Assembly: GCA_026709935.1 (NCBI GenBank)
Contig: JAPOSC010000033.1
Span: forward strand, 1-64,000
DNA: 64,000 bases
Direction: 5' to 3'
From: Thiotrichales bacterium
GTDB taxonomy: Bacteria; Pseudomonadota; Gammaproteobacteria; HK1
The notes beneath the pieces were generated by a model, which was not told the DNA's origin, made no database searches, and was given only the letters and a program-made list of their open reading frames with translations. The translations under genes and the position numbers were made by a program. Below, piece by piece: positions 53,529 to 61,717 of the stretch (positions are counted from its first letter, which is position 1; the number at the start of each line of letters is the position of its first letter).

Positions 53529-55165
53529 GCGCAGAACCTTCCACGCATCCCTTCGAGACCGATCTCGATCGCACCGCGGCCAACTTCACGCCGCTCACCC
53601 CCCTGACGTTCCTCGAGCGCGCCGCCGCCGTCTATCCCGACCACCCCTCGGTCATCGACGGCGAACGCCGCTTCGCCTGGGTCGAGACATATGCGCGGTG
53701 CCGCCGGCTCGCATCCGCGCTCGCGGGACGCGGCGTCGGCCTTGGCGACTGCGTGGCGGTATTTGCGCCGAACGTCCGCGCCATCTACGAGGCGAGCTTC
53801 GGCGTGCCGATGCTTGGCGCGGTGCTCAACACCATCAACATCCGGCTCGACGCGGCCACCGTCGCGTTCATCCTCGAACACGGCGGGGCGAAAGTGCTGC
53901 TCGCCGACCGGGAGTTTTCGCCGGTCATCTCCGATGCGCTGTCCCGGATGGACACTCCTCCGCTCGTCATCGACATCGACGACCCGCTCGCCCAGGGTGG
54001 CGAGCGCGTCGGGGCGATCGAGTACGAGGCGTTCCTCGCGGAGGGCGACCCCGCGTTCGCATGGTCCGGCCCGGACGACGAGTGGCGCGCCATCTCGCTG
54101 AACTACACCTCGGGCACCACCGGCAACCCGAAAGGGGTCGTCTACCACCACCGCGGCGCCTACCTCAATGCGCTCTCGAACATCGTCGGCTGGAACGTCG
54201 CGCACCACCCCGTCTACCTGTGGACGCTGCCGATGTTCCACTGCAACGGCTGGTGCTTTCCCTGGTCACTGGCGGCGGTCGGGGGGACGAGCGTGTGCAT
54301 GCGCCGGGTGGAAGCCGGCGCCATCTACCGCGCCATCGACGAGGAAGGCGTGACGCACATGTGCGGGGCGCCCGTGGTGCTGGGGATGCTCCTGAACGCG
54401 GGCGACGACGCGCACCGGCCGCTCCCGCATCCCGTGCACGTGATGACCGCGGCGGCCCCCCCACCCGCCGCGGTGCTGGAACGCATGGAGCAGGAGGGAT
54501 TCAGGGTCACCCACGTCTACGGCCTGACCGAAACCTACGGCCCCGCCGTCATCTGCGCGTGGAAGAACGAATGGAACGACCTGCCGATGGCGAAGCAGGC
54601 GGAGCGCAATTCCCGCCAGGGCGTGCGTTACCACGTCCTCGACGGCCTGGAAGTCATGGACCCGGAGACGATGACGCCGGTACCGAGAGACGGCGAGACG
54701 CTCGGCGAGGTGATGTTCCGGGGCAACATCGTGATGAAGGGCTATCTGAAGAATCCGGCCGCGACCGGAGAGGCGTTCGCCAGCGGCTGGTTCCACTCCG
54801 GCGACATCGGGGTCGTGCACCCCGACGGCTACGTCCAGCTCAAGGACCGCTCGAAGGACATCATCATCTCCGGGGGCGAGAACATCTCCTCCATCGAGAT
54901 CGAGGATGCGCTGTACCGCCACCCGGCGGTGCTGGAGGCGGCGGTGGTGGCCCGTCCCGACGAGAAGTGGGGCGAGACCCCGTGCGCATTCGTCACCCTG
55001 CGGCCGGAATCGAGTGCGGTCACCGAGGGCGACATCATCGCCTTCTGCCGCGAAAACATGGCGCGCTTCAAGGTGCCGCGCACGGTGGTGTTCGGCCCGC
55101 TACCGAAGACGTCGACAGGCAAGGTGCAGAAGTTCAGGTTGCGCGAGCACGCGGCGGCGCTGTGA
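53525..55165 (+). CDS. acyl-CoA ligase, AMP-binding family (DmdB/medium-chain type)
   Basis: A 546-residue adenylate-forming enzyme. The P-loop-like YTSGTTGNPKGVVYHHRG, TLPMFHCNGWCFPW, YGLTETYGPAVIC, SGDIGVVHPDGYVQLKDRSKD and the C-terminal KTSTGKVQKFRLR with catalytic Lys are all present. The WTLPMFHCNGWCF motif is shared with DmdB-like methylmercaptopropionyl-CoA ligases and medium-chain fatty-acid ligases, so the acyl substrate is uncertain. The ATG has AGGAG about 9 nt upstream. Confidence 0.9.
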   Translation: MSAEPSTHPFETDLDRTAANFTPLTPLTFLERAAAVYPDHPSVIDGERRFAWVETYARCRRLASALAGRGVGLGDCVAVFAPNVRAIYEASFGVPMLGAVLNTINIRLDAATVAFILEHGGAKVLLADREFSPVISDALSRMDTPPLVIDIDDPLAQGGERVGAIEYEAFLAEGDPAFAWSGPDDEWRAISLNYTSGTTGNPKGVVYHHRGAYLNALSNIVGWNVAHHPVYLWTLPMFHCNGWCFPWSLAAVGGTSVCMRRVEAGAIYRAIDEEGVTHMCGAPVVLGMLLNAGDDAHRPLPHPVHVMTAAAPPPAAVLERMEQEGFRVTHVYGLTETYGPAVICAWKNEWNDLPMAKQAERNSRQGVRYHVLDGLEVMDPETMTPVPRDGETLGEVMFRGNIVMKGYLKNPAATGEAFASGWFHSGDIGVVHPDGYVQLKDRSKDIIISGGENISSIEIEDALYRHPAVLEAAVVARPDEKWGETPCAFVTLRPESSAVTEGDIIAFCRENMARFKVPRTVVFGPLPKTSTGKVQKFRLREHAAAL

Positions 55166-55249
55166 ATCCGGACCCGAGCCACAAACGAGTAGCGGGTGAC
55201 GAGGCGATCTGTCCCCGCCAGGCTCGATCGCCCGAACGGGCCGCAAATC

Positions 55250-55981
55250 TCACCCCGGTTTCGTCTCGCGTGGCCTCGCGGCGAGAAACGCCCGCATGTG
55301 AAACGCGGCCTGCGACGCAGAGTACGACGCATTCCGACCAATCGGGCACGCATGGCGGGCGAGGCACCCTGCCCCGAGGCATGACGCACCGCCCGGGCCG
55401 GTGATGTGGGCGACGCACCCGTCCACATCGTAGCCGCTCGCGGAGAACGCGCCGACCGGACAGGATGAGAGGCACGGTCGATCCGCGCAGCTCTCGCAAG
55501 GGCTGGCGCGGTCGTCGCGGGGCGGAAGGTCGAGACGCTCGCGGAACGCAATCGCGCCCCGGTAGGCATGCCACAGACCGAAGTCCGGATGCACCAGCGG
55601 TCCGATGGGCGAGGGATGCACCGGTCCCGCCCGTTGCGCCCACCGGATGAAGGGGAGCCAGGGCGGTCCGCCGAACGGAAAGTGCGCGACGCCACCAAGA
55701 GCGTGCGCAAGGCGCGAGACCACCCGACGACTCCATCGATCCAGGGCGTCCGGCGCACCGTCGGCGGCTTCCTCCGACGCCGAAAACGTGGTCCACATGC
55801 CGGGGCCCGTGTTGCCGACGAGAACCAATGTCGCCGCGAGAGCGCCGTCCGCGAACGGCGGAACCGCGTCGTCCGCGGCGACGTGGAACGCGCCGCGACC
55901 TGCGAGTCCTTCGGCCTCGACGACCGTCAAAATCATCTTGTAGTCGGATGCAAGCAACGCTTCGCGGGGTTCCAGCTTCAT
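55250..55981 (-). CDS. 4Fe-4S ferredoxin-like protein related to epoxyqueuosine reductase C-terminus
   Basis: A 243-residue protein with a C-terminal pair of Cys clusters, CESCADRPCLSSCPVGAF and, after YDVDGC, CLGAGCLARHACPIG. These resemble the ferredoxin domain of QueG-like proteins. The N-terminal half has no clear match and lacks the cobalamin-binding signature, so queuosine synthesis is not implied. ATG 55981 is preferred to GTG 55984. It converges with the acyl-CoA ligase. Confidence 0.72.
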   Translation of the reverse strand: MKLEPREALLASDYKMILTVVEAEGLAGRGAFHVAADDAVPPFADGALAATLVLVGNTGPGMWTTFSASEEAADGAPDALDRWSRRVVSRLAHALGGVAHFPFGGPPWLPFIRWAQRAGPVHPSPIGPLVHPDFGLWHAYRGAIAFRERLDLPPRDDRASPCESCADRPCLSSCPVGAFSASGYDVDGCVAHITGPGGASCLGAGCLARHACPIGRNASYSASQAAFHMRAFLAARPRETKPG

Positions 55982-56234
55982 CACAAGATTTTCTCACGCA
56001 ACGAATTCGCCGGATCCGAGCCGGATCAAAACATCTTCCAGCATTCTCGATCCGCTCTCGGCACAATTGAAGTTCACCTGAAGTTCACCCGGTTTTTCAA
56101 GACCAGCGCCTCCCGGACGCGCCCGGGAAACCGCTGGACCCATGCCGGATCCGTTGGTTCCCGGCGGCGCCATTGCCCTTGCAGCCGCCGGGGCGCTCGC
56201 CTATCGTCCGCCCCGGCTTTATCCGGAGCGGACG

Positions 56235-56654
56235 ATGAGCAACGACAGTCTTCTGAGCCCGCAGAGGGCATTGATCTACATCATGGTGGTGACGGCGGCG
56301 GCGGACCGGGAGATGACCGATCGCGAGCTGAAGCGGATCGGGGATCAGGTCCGGAACCTGCCGGTGTTTGCCGGCCTCGCCGAAGGGGAGCTGGTGTCGA
56401 GTGCGGAAGACTGTGCGTCCCAGCTCGGACAGGAGGGCGGGCTGGATCGATTTCTGGACGCGATCGCGGATTCGCTGCCGCCGGATCTGGTGGAAACCGG
56501 TTACGCGCTGGCCTGCGAGATCGCCGCCGCCGACCTGTACGTCCCGCCGGAAGAAACGCGGCTTCTGCGCATCCTGCGAGACCGGCTCGGCATCGATCGG
56601 CTGGTCGCCTCCGCCATCGAGCGAGCCGTCAAGGCCCGTCACACGACCCTCTGA
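56235..56654 (+). CDS. TerB-like tellurite-resistance family protein
   Basis: A 139-residue all-helical protein of the TerB superfamily. SPQRALIYIMVVTAAADREMTDRE near the start carries the acidic metal-binding pattern (A-D-x-x-M-x-x-x-E), and YALACEIAAADLYVPPEETRLL repeats it. ATG 56235 follows CGGAG; an upstream in-frame ATG (56142) adds a hydrophobic but unconserved segment. The 3' end overlaps the convergent DUF3565/DUF1971 gene by 26 bp. Confidence 0.85.
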   Translation: MSNDSLLSPQRALIYIMVVTAAADREMTDRELKRIGDQVRNLPVFAGLAEGELVSSAEDCASQLGQEGGLDRFLDAIADSLPPDLVETGYALACEIAAADLYVPPEETRLLRILRDRLGIDRLVASAIERAVKARHTTL

Positions 56655-57168
56655 TCCGGACACCATCCCGGTCGCCCGACCGCCGGGGATCGACCCGCTG
56701 CGTCGGGACTTCCTTCCTGGAGAACTCGACGAAGAAGCGCACCGGTCCGTCGGGCTCGACGAGGTGCGGAACCTCCGGGACGATGACCGCGTCCGACGAA
56801 GGGACGACCCGGAACGACCGATGGATCGGCGCCCCCACCCGGTAGTGGAGCGCGCCCGAGACCACGCGGATTCGCGCCCACACTCCGCGCTTCGTCGCGT
56901 GCTCCGATCTCAGGCCGCCCGGAATCGTCGTCTCGTCGAACTCCGGAGTCCGGCGGTATGCGACCAGCCCCTCGGGCCACTCCATCCGATCGCAGCGCAC
57001 GCAGTCGAGTGTCGTGCCGAGCATCGCCGCGCGGCCGGCGCCGGTCACGACCCAGGGTCGGTTCACGAACGGCGGCCGGTGACGCACATGCTGGCCATGG
57101 CCGCAGTCGAGTTCGGCGACCCAGTCGCCCTCCTCGTCGAGATGGAAACCGACGATTGTGCGCTTCAT
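56629..57168 (-). CDS. DUF3565-DUF1971 fusion protein (tellurite-associated)
   Basis: A 179-residue two-domain protein. Residues 1-66 match DUF3565 (IVGFHLDEEGDWVAELDCGH, QHVRHRPPF, then a CVRCD Cys pair that may bind zinc). Residues 70-160 match DUF1971 (VAYRRTPEFDETTIPGGLRS, HATKRGVWARIRVVSGALHY), a cupin-like domain also found in TehB-type tellurite proteins. The biochemical function is unknown. Both this gene and the convergent TerB-like gene point to oxyanion or metal stress. Confidence 0.8.
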   Translation of the reverse strand: MKRTIVGFHLDEEGDWVAELDCGHGQHVRHRPPFVNRPWVVTGAGRAAMLGTTLDCVRCDRMEWPEGLVAYRRTPEFDETTIPGGLRSEHATKRGVWARIRVVSGALHYRVGAPIHRSFRVVPSSDAVIVPEVPHLVEPDGPVRFFVEFSRKEVPTQRVDPRRSGDRDGVRIRGSCDGP

Positions 57169-57343
57169 GGATGCGGGACATCACAGATCGGGGCGAACCG
57201 TTCGGTCCCGGCGGGACCCGTGCCGGCGCGTCGTTCGCGCTGCCCGCGCGCGGGTACACGCGCATTCCCGGCCGGAGGGCATGGACATCCGCCCGACATC
57301 GCGCGCGTCGCCCCGCCGGCGGATGTGAACGACACCCGATCCT

Positions 57344-57823
57344 TCAGGTCCGCGCGGAGAATCCATCCAGGAAGATCATCGCGATTCCGATGATCACGAC
57401 CCCGGTGCCTGCCACCTGCATCGCGCTGAGCGACTCCTTCAGCGCGAGGTACGAGAGCAGCATGGTGAGCACCACCGCGCCGGTCACGATCACGGGCACC
57501 GCAACGTTCGCGGCGACCGGCCCCGCCCCTCCAACGCCGCGAAACAGGTAGAAGTACGCAATCTCGGCGACTCCGATGCACAGGCCCGCCCCTGCCGCCC
57601 AGCCGTAGGCCGCCGGGGAGAGCTTCAGCGCGTGTCCACCCCGTGCGAGCAGCCACAGCGCGAATATGCAGGAAGCGGCCAGGGCGGCAACCTGGAGACA
57701 GATCGTGGCCAGCACTGTCGATGTGGCCGCCGCCGGAACGTGCAGGGTCGACACCTTCACCAGCAGGTTGTACCCGGCGTAGAGCACCGTAATCGCGAAC
57801 AGCAGGAGGATGGCGGTCCACAT
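57344..57823 (-). CDS. EamA/SMR-like small transporter
   Basis: A 159-residue inner-membrane protein with about five helices and one EamA-like repeat, half the size of a full DMT transporter. The C-terminal VPVIVTGAVVLTMLLSYLAL, KESLSAMQVAGTGVVIIGI pattern is typical of the family. ATG 57823 has GGAG upstream; the earlier ATG at 57856 adds an unlikely charged extension. It may work as a dimer; the substrate is unknown. Confidence 0.8.
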   Translation of the reverse strand: MWTAILLLFAITVLYAGYNLLVKVSTLHVPAAATSTVLATICLQVAALAASCIFALWLLARGGHALKLSPAAYGWAAGAGLCIGVAEIAYFYLFRGVGGAGPVAANVAVPVIVTGAVVLTMLLSYLALKESLSAMQVAGTGVVIIGIAMIFLDGFSART

Positions 57824-58170
57824 CGCGTCGTCTCCGTCGAACGATGACCGCATCATTCACGTTGCGCACCCGTCAACGCAACGGTGACGGGTGGCGGACA
57901 CCTGCCGGCAGATCGGGATAGAGCCCCGAAAACGGATCGATCACGACCCGTTCGACCCTCGACGGGCAAAAAGCGTTCGGTCACGCGGTAATGGAGGAGA
58001 CGGTCGCACGGAACGCAGTCGTCCGAAACCGCGGTGGAACGCGGAGTCGGCATCGTCGTCACCATCAACCTCACCCTTCGACCGAACGCTTTCCGACGAG
58101 TGGAACCAGCTCGGCATCGACCACCGTCGAGACGGTTGCCGGGACGGGCGCATCATCGATGACTACGCAA
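57824..58170. other. intergenic region between the VOC gene and the EamA-like gene
   Basis: About 345 bp with no supported gene; open frames here lack family similarity. It presumably contains the promoter of the EamA-like gene (minus strand). Confidence 0.4.
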
Positions 58171-58569
58171 TCATGACCGGCGTCCGCCATGATCGATATC
58201 CTCACCGTAGCGGCTGATCTCGATGAGGTTTCCGTCCGGATCGTTGAAGTACACCGACATCATGGGGCCGGCCGCCCCGGTCTTGGACACCGGCCCTTCG
58301 ACGATGCCGATCCCCTCGCCGTGCAGGTGCGCAACGACATCGGTCAATGGCCACGCCGTGATCAGGCACAGGTCGCCGGACCCCACCGCGGCGCAGTTCC
58401 GCGTCTCCATGCCGAGCACCTGAAGGTTGATCTTCTGGTTTCCGAAGTGCAGCGCCCGGCGTCCGTTCGCGAACGTGGAGTCCGTGACGAGCAGTGCACG
58501 CCGGTAGAACGCGACCGACGCCTCGATGTCGGCGACAGTCAGGACCAGATGGTCGATGTGGCTGATCAC
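58171..58569 (-). CDS. VOC (glyoxalase/dioxygenase) superfamily protein
   Basis: A 132-residue protein of two beta-alpha-beta-beta-beta modules. MISHIDHLVLTVADIEASVAFYRRAL begins module one with the metal His; MMSVYFNDPDGNLIEISRY ends module two with the metal Glu. The QVLGMETRNCAAVGSGDLCL middle is seen in small VOC proteins annotated as virulence-associated or glyoxalase. The substrate is unknown. Confidence 0.88.
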   Translation of the reverse strand: MISHIDHLVLTVADIEASVAFYRRALLVTDSTFANGRRALHFGNQKINLQVLGMETRNCAAVGSGDLCLITAWPLTDVVAHLHGEGIGIVEGPVSKTGAAGPMMSVYFNDPDGNLIEISRYGEDIDHGGRRS

Positions 58570-58608
58570 TCGATTTCTCCGCTACGGCCCACCCGCATCC
58601 TGAGAAAT

Positions 58609-58643
58609 GGGACATGGGACATGAGACACGGGGCATGGGGCAT
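58609..58643. repeat. five degenerate 7-bp tandem repeats
   Basis: GGGACAT, GGGACAT, GAGACAC, GGGGCAT, GGGGCAT lie in the gap between the VOC gene and the dehydrogenase gene. It looks like a slippage-prone microsatellite; too short and spacerless to be CRISPR. Confidence 0.7.
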
Positions 58644-58711
58644 GTCCACGGCATGATGTGAGCAGGATGCCCTTCCCCGCGGCCGGCGCCACCGCGGTCA
58701 CTTCCATCACC

Positions 58712-61138
58712 TCACGCCCGCAGCCGCGTATTGCGGGGGTCCCAGGCGGGCTCGGCGAGCACCGTCGCGGGGCGGGGGCGCCCGAGGATGTCGATCGAGA
58801 ACGTCGTGCCGGGGGCCGCGAGCGCCGGTTCGACATAGGCGAAGCCGAGACTCTTCCCCGTGCAGTGACCGAAGGCGCCGGACGTCGTGACCCCGACCAC
58901 CCCGCTGCTGGCGATCACCGGCTCTCCGCCGTGGATATCGCAGTCACCCGGCTCGACCTCCACGTAGACGAGCCGCGTCGCGATGCCGGCCTGCCTGACC
59001 TTGAGCGTCGCGAGCCGGCCCGTGAAGTCGTCCTTGTCGAACGCGACGAAACGCTCCATGTCCGCCTCGACCAAGGTGATCTCGTTGGTGAGCTCCGCCC
59101 CCCAGCCGCGGTACGCCTTCTCCATGCGCAGCGAGTCGACCGCGTACACGCCGAAGTCCGCGATGCCGAACACCTCGCCCGCCGCCCACACCGCGTCGTA
59201 CAGATCGGCGAGCCGCGCCATCGGGCAGTGCAGCTCCCAGCCCAGTTCGCCGACGTAGTTCACCCGGAGCGCCCGGGTGGGGATCCCGGCCACCTCGATC
59301 TCCCGGCCGGTCAGCCAGCGGAAGTGCTCGTTGCCGAGCGCCGCGTCGGTGAGCTTCGTGAGCACCTCGCGCGAGCGCGGCCCCGCGAGCACCAGCGTCC
59401 CCCAGTCATCGGTGACGTTGGTCACGGTGACGTCGAGCCCGTCGCGCGGGCTCTGGACGAGGAGGTCCAGGTCGCGGTCCTCGGCGCCGGCGCCCGACAG
59501 CACGTAGAAGCGATCCGCGGCGAGCTTCGTGATCGTCGACTCGCCGAGGATGCGGCCCTGCGGCGAGAGGTAGTGCGCGAGCACGATGCCGCCCGTCCGG
59601 CGCGGCATGCGATTGGCGGTGATCCGGTTCAGGTACGTCTCGGCGTCCGTCCCGGTCACGTCGAACTTCGCGAAGCTCGAGAAATCCATTACTCCCACCC
59701 GCTCGCGCACCGCCCGGCACTCCGCCGCCACCACCTCGAACACGTTGTTGTGGCGGAAGCCCGGCATCTCCTCCCGGCCATCGCGCGAGAACCACTTCGG
59801 GCGCTCCCAGCCGTTGGCTTCGGTGTACACGCAGCCCTTCGCGGCGAGTCGGTCGAACAGCGGACTCACCCGCTCGCCGCGCGAGGCGGGGCGCTCCTCG
59901 CCGGGCAGGTGCAGGGCGTACATGTGCTCGTAATCCTGATGGGACTTCGCCTTTGTGTACTCGCCGGGGGCGTAGCGACCGAAGCGGCGCGGGTCGAGAC
60001 CGGCCATGTTGATCTCGCTGTCGCCGTGCACCATCCACTGCGCGAGGTACTTGCCACAGCCGGCGCCGGAGGCGATGCCGATGGACGCGCCGCAGCACTG
60101 CCAGAAATTCCGCAGCCCCGCGGCCGGGCCGAGCAGCGGGTTCGCGTCCGGGGTGTGAGGAATGGCGCCGCACACGATGCGCCGGATGCCGGCGTCGCGC
60201 CAGATCGGCATCCGCTCCAGCGCGCGCTCGACGTAGGGCGCGAGCCGGTCGAGGTTTGCCTCGAACAGCTCGTTCTCGGAGTCCCACGCCGGCCAGCCGC
60301 CGCGGTGGGTCCAGCACTCGGCCGACTCCGCAGTCTCGTAGATGCCGATGAGCCCCGCCTTCTGCTCCTGACGCAGGTAACCGGAGGTGTACGGGTCGCG
60401 CACCACCACCATCTCCTCCTCGCGCTCCACGAACTCCGGGATCGGCTCGGTGACGAGATAGGTGTGCTCCATGTTGATGATGGGCACATCGGTGCCCGCC
60501 ATCCGGCTCACCTCGCGCGCGTAACACCCGGCCGCGTTGACCACCATCTCGCACACCACGGAGCCCTGGTCGGTGACCACCTCCCACTCGCCGTTCGGGC
60601 GCTGCTTCACATCCGTCACCCGGGCGCGACGCGCGATGGTGGCGCCCAGGTCGCGCGCCCCCTTCGCGAGCGCGTTGCAACAGCCGGCGGGGTCCACGTG
60701 GCCATCCTCGGGGGTCCAGGCGCCCGCCAGCACGCCGGTCACGTCCACGAACGGATTGATCCGCCGGATCTTCTCCGGGTCGATGATCTCGCACTGGAAG
60801 CCGATGAGCTTGCCGACGCTCGCGACGTGGTGGAACCACTCCACCTCGGCCGGCTTCATCGCGAACCGGATGCCGCCGCAGCCGTGCCAGCTCACATACT
60901 GCCCGGTCTTCTCCTCGAGCTTCGGGTAGAGCCGGACCCCGTAGTCGTGGATCTTCGCCATGTTGTAGTCGGCGATGAAGCTCGGGCATTGGCCCGCCGC
61001 ATGCCAGGTCGAGCCCGAGGTCAGCTCCCCCTTCTCCACGAGCAGGATGTCCGTCCACCCCTCCTCGGCGAGATGGTAGAGCAATCCCACCCCCATCATG
61101 CCCCCACCGATGACGACGACTCTGGCGTGTGTCTGCAT
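58712..61138 (-). CDS. dimethylglycine/sarcosine-dehydrogenase-like flavoprotein
   Basis: An 808-residue protein with an N-terminal FAD (DAO) domain and a C-terminal GcvT-like folate domain. The dinucleotide site is VVVIGGGMMGVGLLYHLAEE, and TSGSTWHAAGQCPSF is the region of covalent flavin attachment (His) in this family. The folate half shows VMDFSSFAKFDVTGTDAE, GPRSREVLTKLTD and NYVGELGWELHCP. It oxidatively demethylates a methylated glycine or a related amine in glycine-betaine or choline breakdown. ATG 61138 has GGAG 7 nt upstream. Confidence 0.92.
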   Translation of the reverse strand: MQTHARVVVIGGGMMGVGLLYHLAEEGWTDILLVEKGELTSGSTWHAAGQCPSFIADYNMAKIHDYGVRLYPKLEEKTGQYVSWHGCGGIRFAMKPAEVEWFHHVASVGKLIGFQCEIIDPEKIRRINPFVDVTGVLAGAWTPEDGHVDPAGCCNALAKGARDLGATIARRARVTDVKQRPNGEWEVVTDQGSVVCEMVVNAAGCYAREVSRMAGTDVPIINMEHTYLVTEPIPEFVEREEEMVVVRDPYTSGYLRQEQKAGLIGIYETAESAECWTHRGGWPAWDSENELFEANLDRLAPYVERALERMPIWRDAGIRRIVCGAIPHTPDANPLLGPAAGLRNFWQCCGASIGIASGAGCGKYLAQWMVHGDSEINMAGLDPRRFGRYAPGEYTKAKSHQDYEHMYALHLPGEERPASRGERVSPLFDRLAAKGCVYTEANGWERPKWFSRDGREEMPGFRHNNVFEVVAAECRAVRERVGVMDFSSFAKFDVTGTDAETYLNRITANRMPRRTGGIVLAHYLSPQGRILGESTITKLAADRFYVLSGAGAEDRDLDLLVQSPRDGLDVTVTNVTDDWGTLVLAGPRSREVLTKLTDAALGNEHFRWLTGREIEVAGIPTRALRVNYVGELGWELHCPMARLADLYDAVWAAGEVFGIADFGVYAVDSLRMEKAYRGWGAELTNEITLVEADMERFVAFDKDDFTGRLATLKVRQAGIATRLVYVEVEPGDCDIHGGEPVIASSGVVGVTTSGAFGHCTGKSLGFAYVEPALAAPGTTFSIDILGRPRPATVLAEPAWDPRNTRLRA

Positions 61139-61441
61139 GATGGTCTCCAGCGATGCAGTCGGGCGCGTGTCCGGATTCGTTCCCGTGATTTGAAAACACG
61201 CAGGGACGGTATGCAATATCGGCGACGGCACAATGGCCTGCATCGCACGCTCCGGGCGCCTACTGCCAACGCGCCCCGGGCCCACTGCGCCGCCGGAAAG
61301 GCCAATCTTTACGATGCGCTCCATCAGGACCTGGTCCGGATTTGTTACCGATTCACGCCGGGCAGTGGCCGACTTCCGGGACTGCACCGGGCGACGTACA
61401 CTTGTCCGTTCCGCTGGACGGACCGTCAGGAGGCACGCATC
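61139..61441. other. divergent intergenic region
   Basis: About 300 bp between the dehydrogenase gene (minus) and the coiled-coil gene (plus). No supported gene or clear operator. It holds both promoters. Confidence 0.4.
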
Positions 61442-61717
61442 ATGGCTTCGCCATCCTTCGACACGTTCAGTGCCGTTCGCGCGCTCGAAGCAGCGGGGGT
61501 CGAGCGCTCCCAGGCCGAAACGATCGCTTCGGCCATCGCGCACACCGACGAACTCGCCACGAAACAGGATATTCGAGCTCTGAAGTCGGACTTCTCCGGC
61601 CTGAGATCGGAATTCAAGACGGACCTTGCCAACCTCGAAGCCCGCATGTACCGCGCGCTGCGGATTCAGGGCGGGGCCATCGTCGCCATCGTCACCGCTC
61701 TGAAGCTGCTGGAGTAG
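61442..61717 (+). CDS. small coiled-coil protein with C-terminal membrane anchor (DUF1640/CCDC90-like)
   Basis: A 91-residue protein. An N-terminal segment MASPSFDTFSAVRALEAAGV, ERSQAETIASAIA is followed by a heptad coiled coil (ALKSDFSGLRSEFKTDLANL) and a C-terminal hydrophobic helix (GGAIVAIVTALKLL). This is the plan of bacterial DUF1640 proteins, relatives of mitochondrial CCDC90. AGGAGG stands 8 nt before the ATG. The 3' end overlaps the convergent MlrC-like gene by 26 bp. Function unknown. Confidence 0.8.
   Translation: MASPSFDTFSAVRALEAAGVERSQAETIASAIAHTDELATKQDIRALKSDFSGLRSEFKTDLANLEARMYRALRIQGGAIVAIVTALKLLE

Noticed and set aside
57165-57869. 234-codon frame overlapping the EamA-like gene
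   Set aside because: It is the same strand in another frame and Arg-rich, while the shifted frame gives a membrane protein of known pattern.
58609-58643. Short repeat array considered as CRISPR
   Set aside because: Seven-bp units without spacers and no cas genes; it is a simple microsatellite.
58658-61441. Long plus-strand open frame opposite the dehydrogenase gene
   Set aside because: It is an antisense shadow produced by high GC3. Only its last 91 codons, with their own ribosome-binding site at 61442, look like a real gene.
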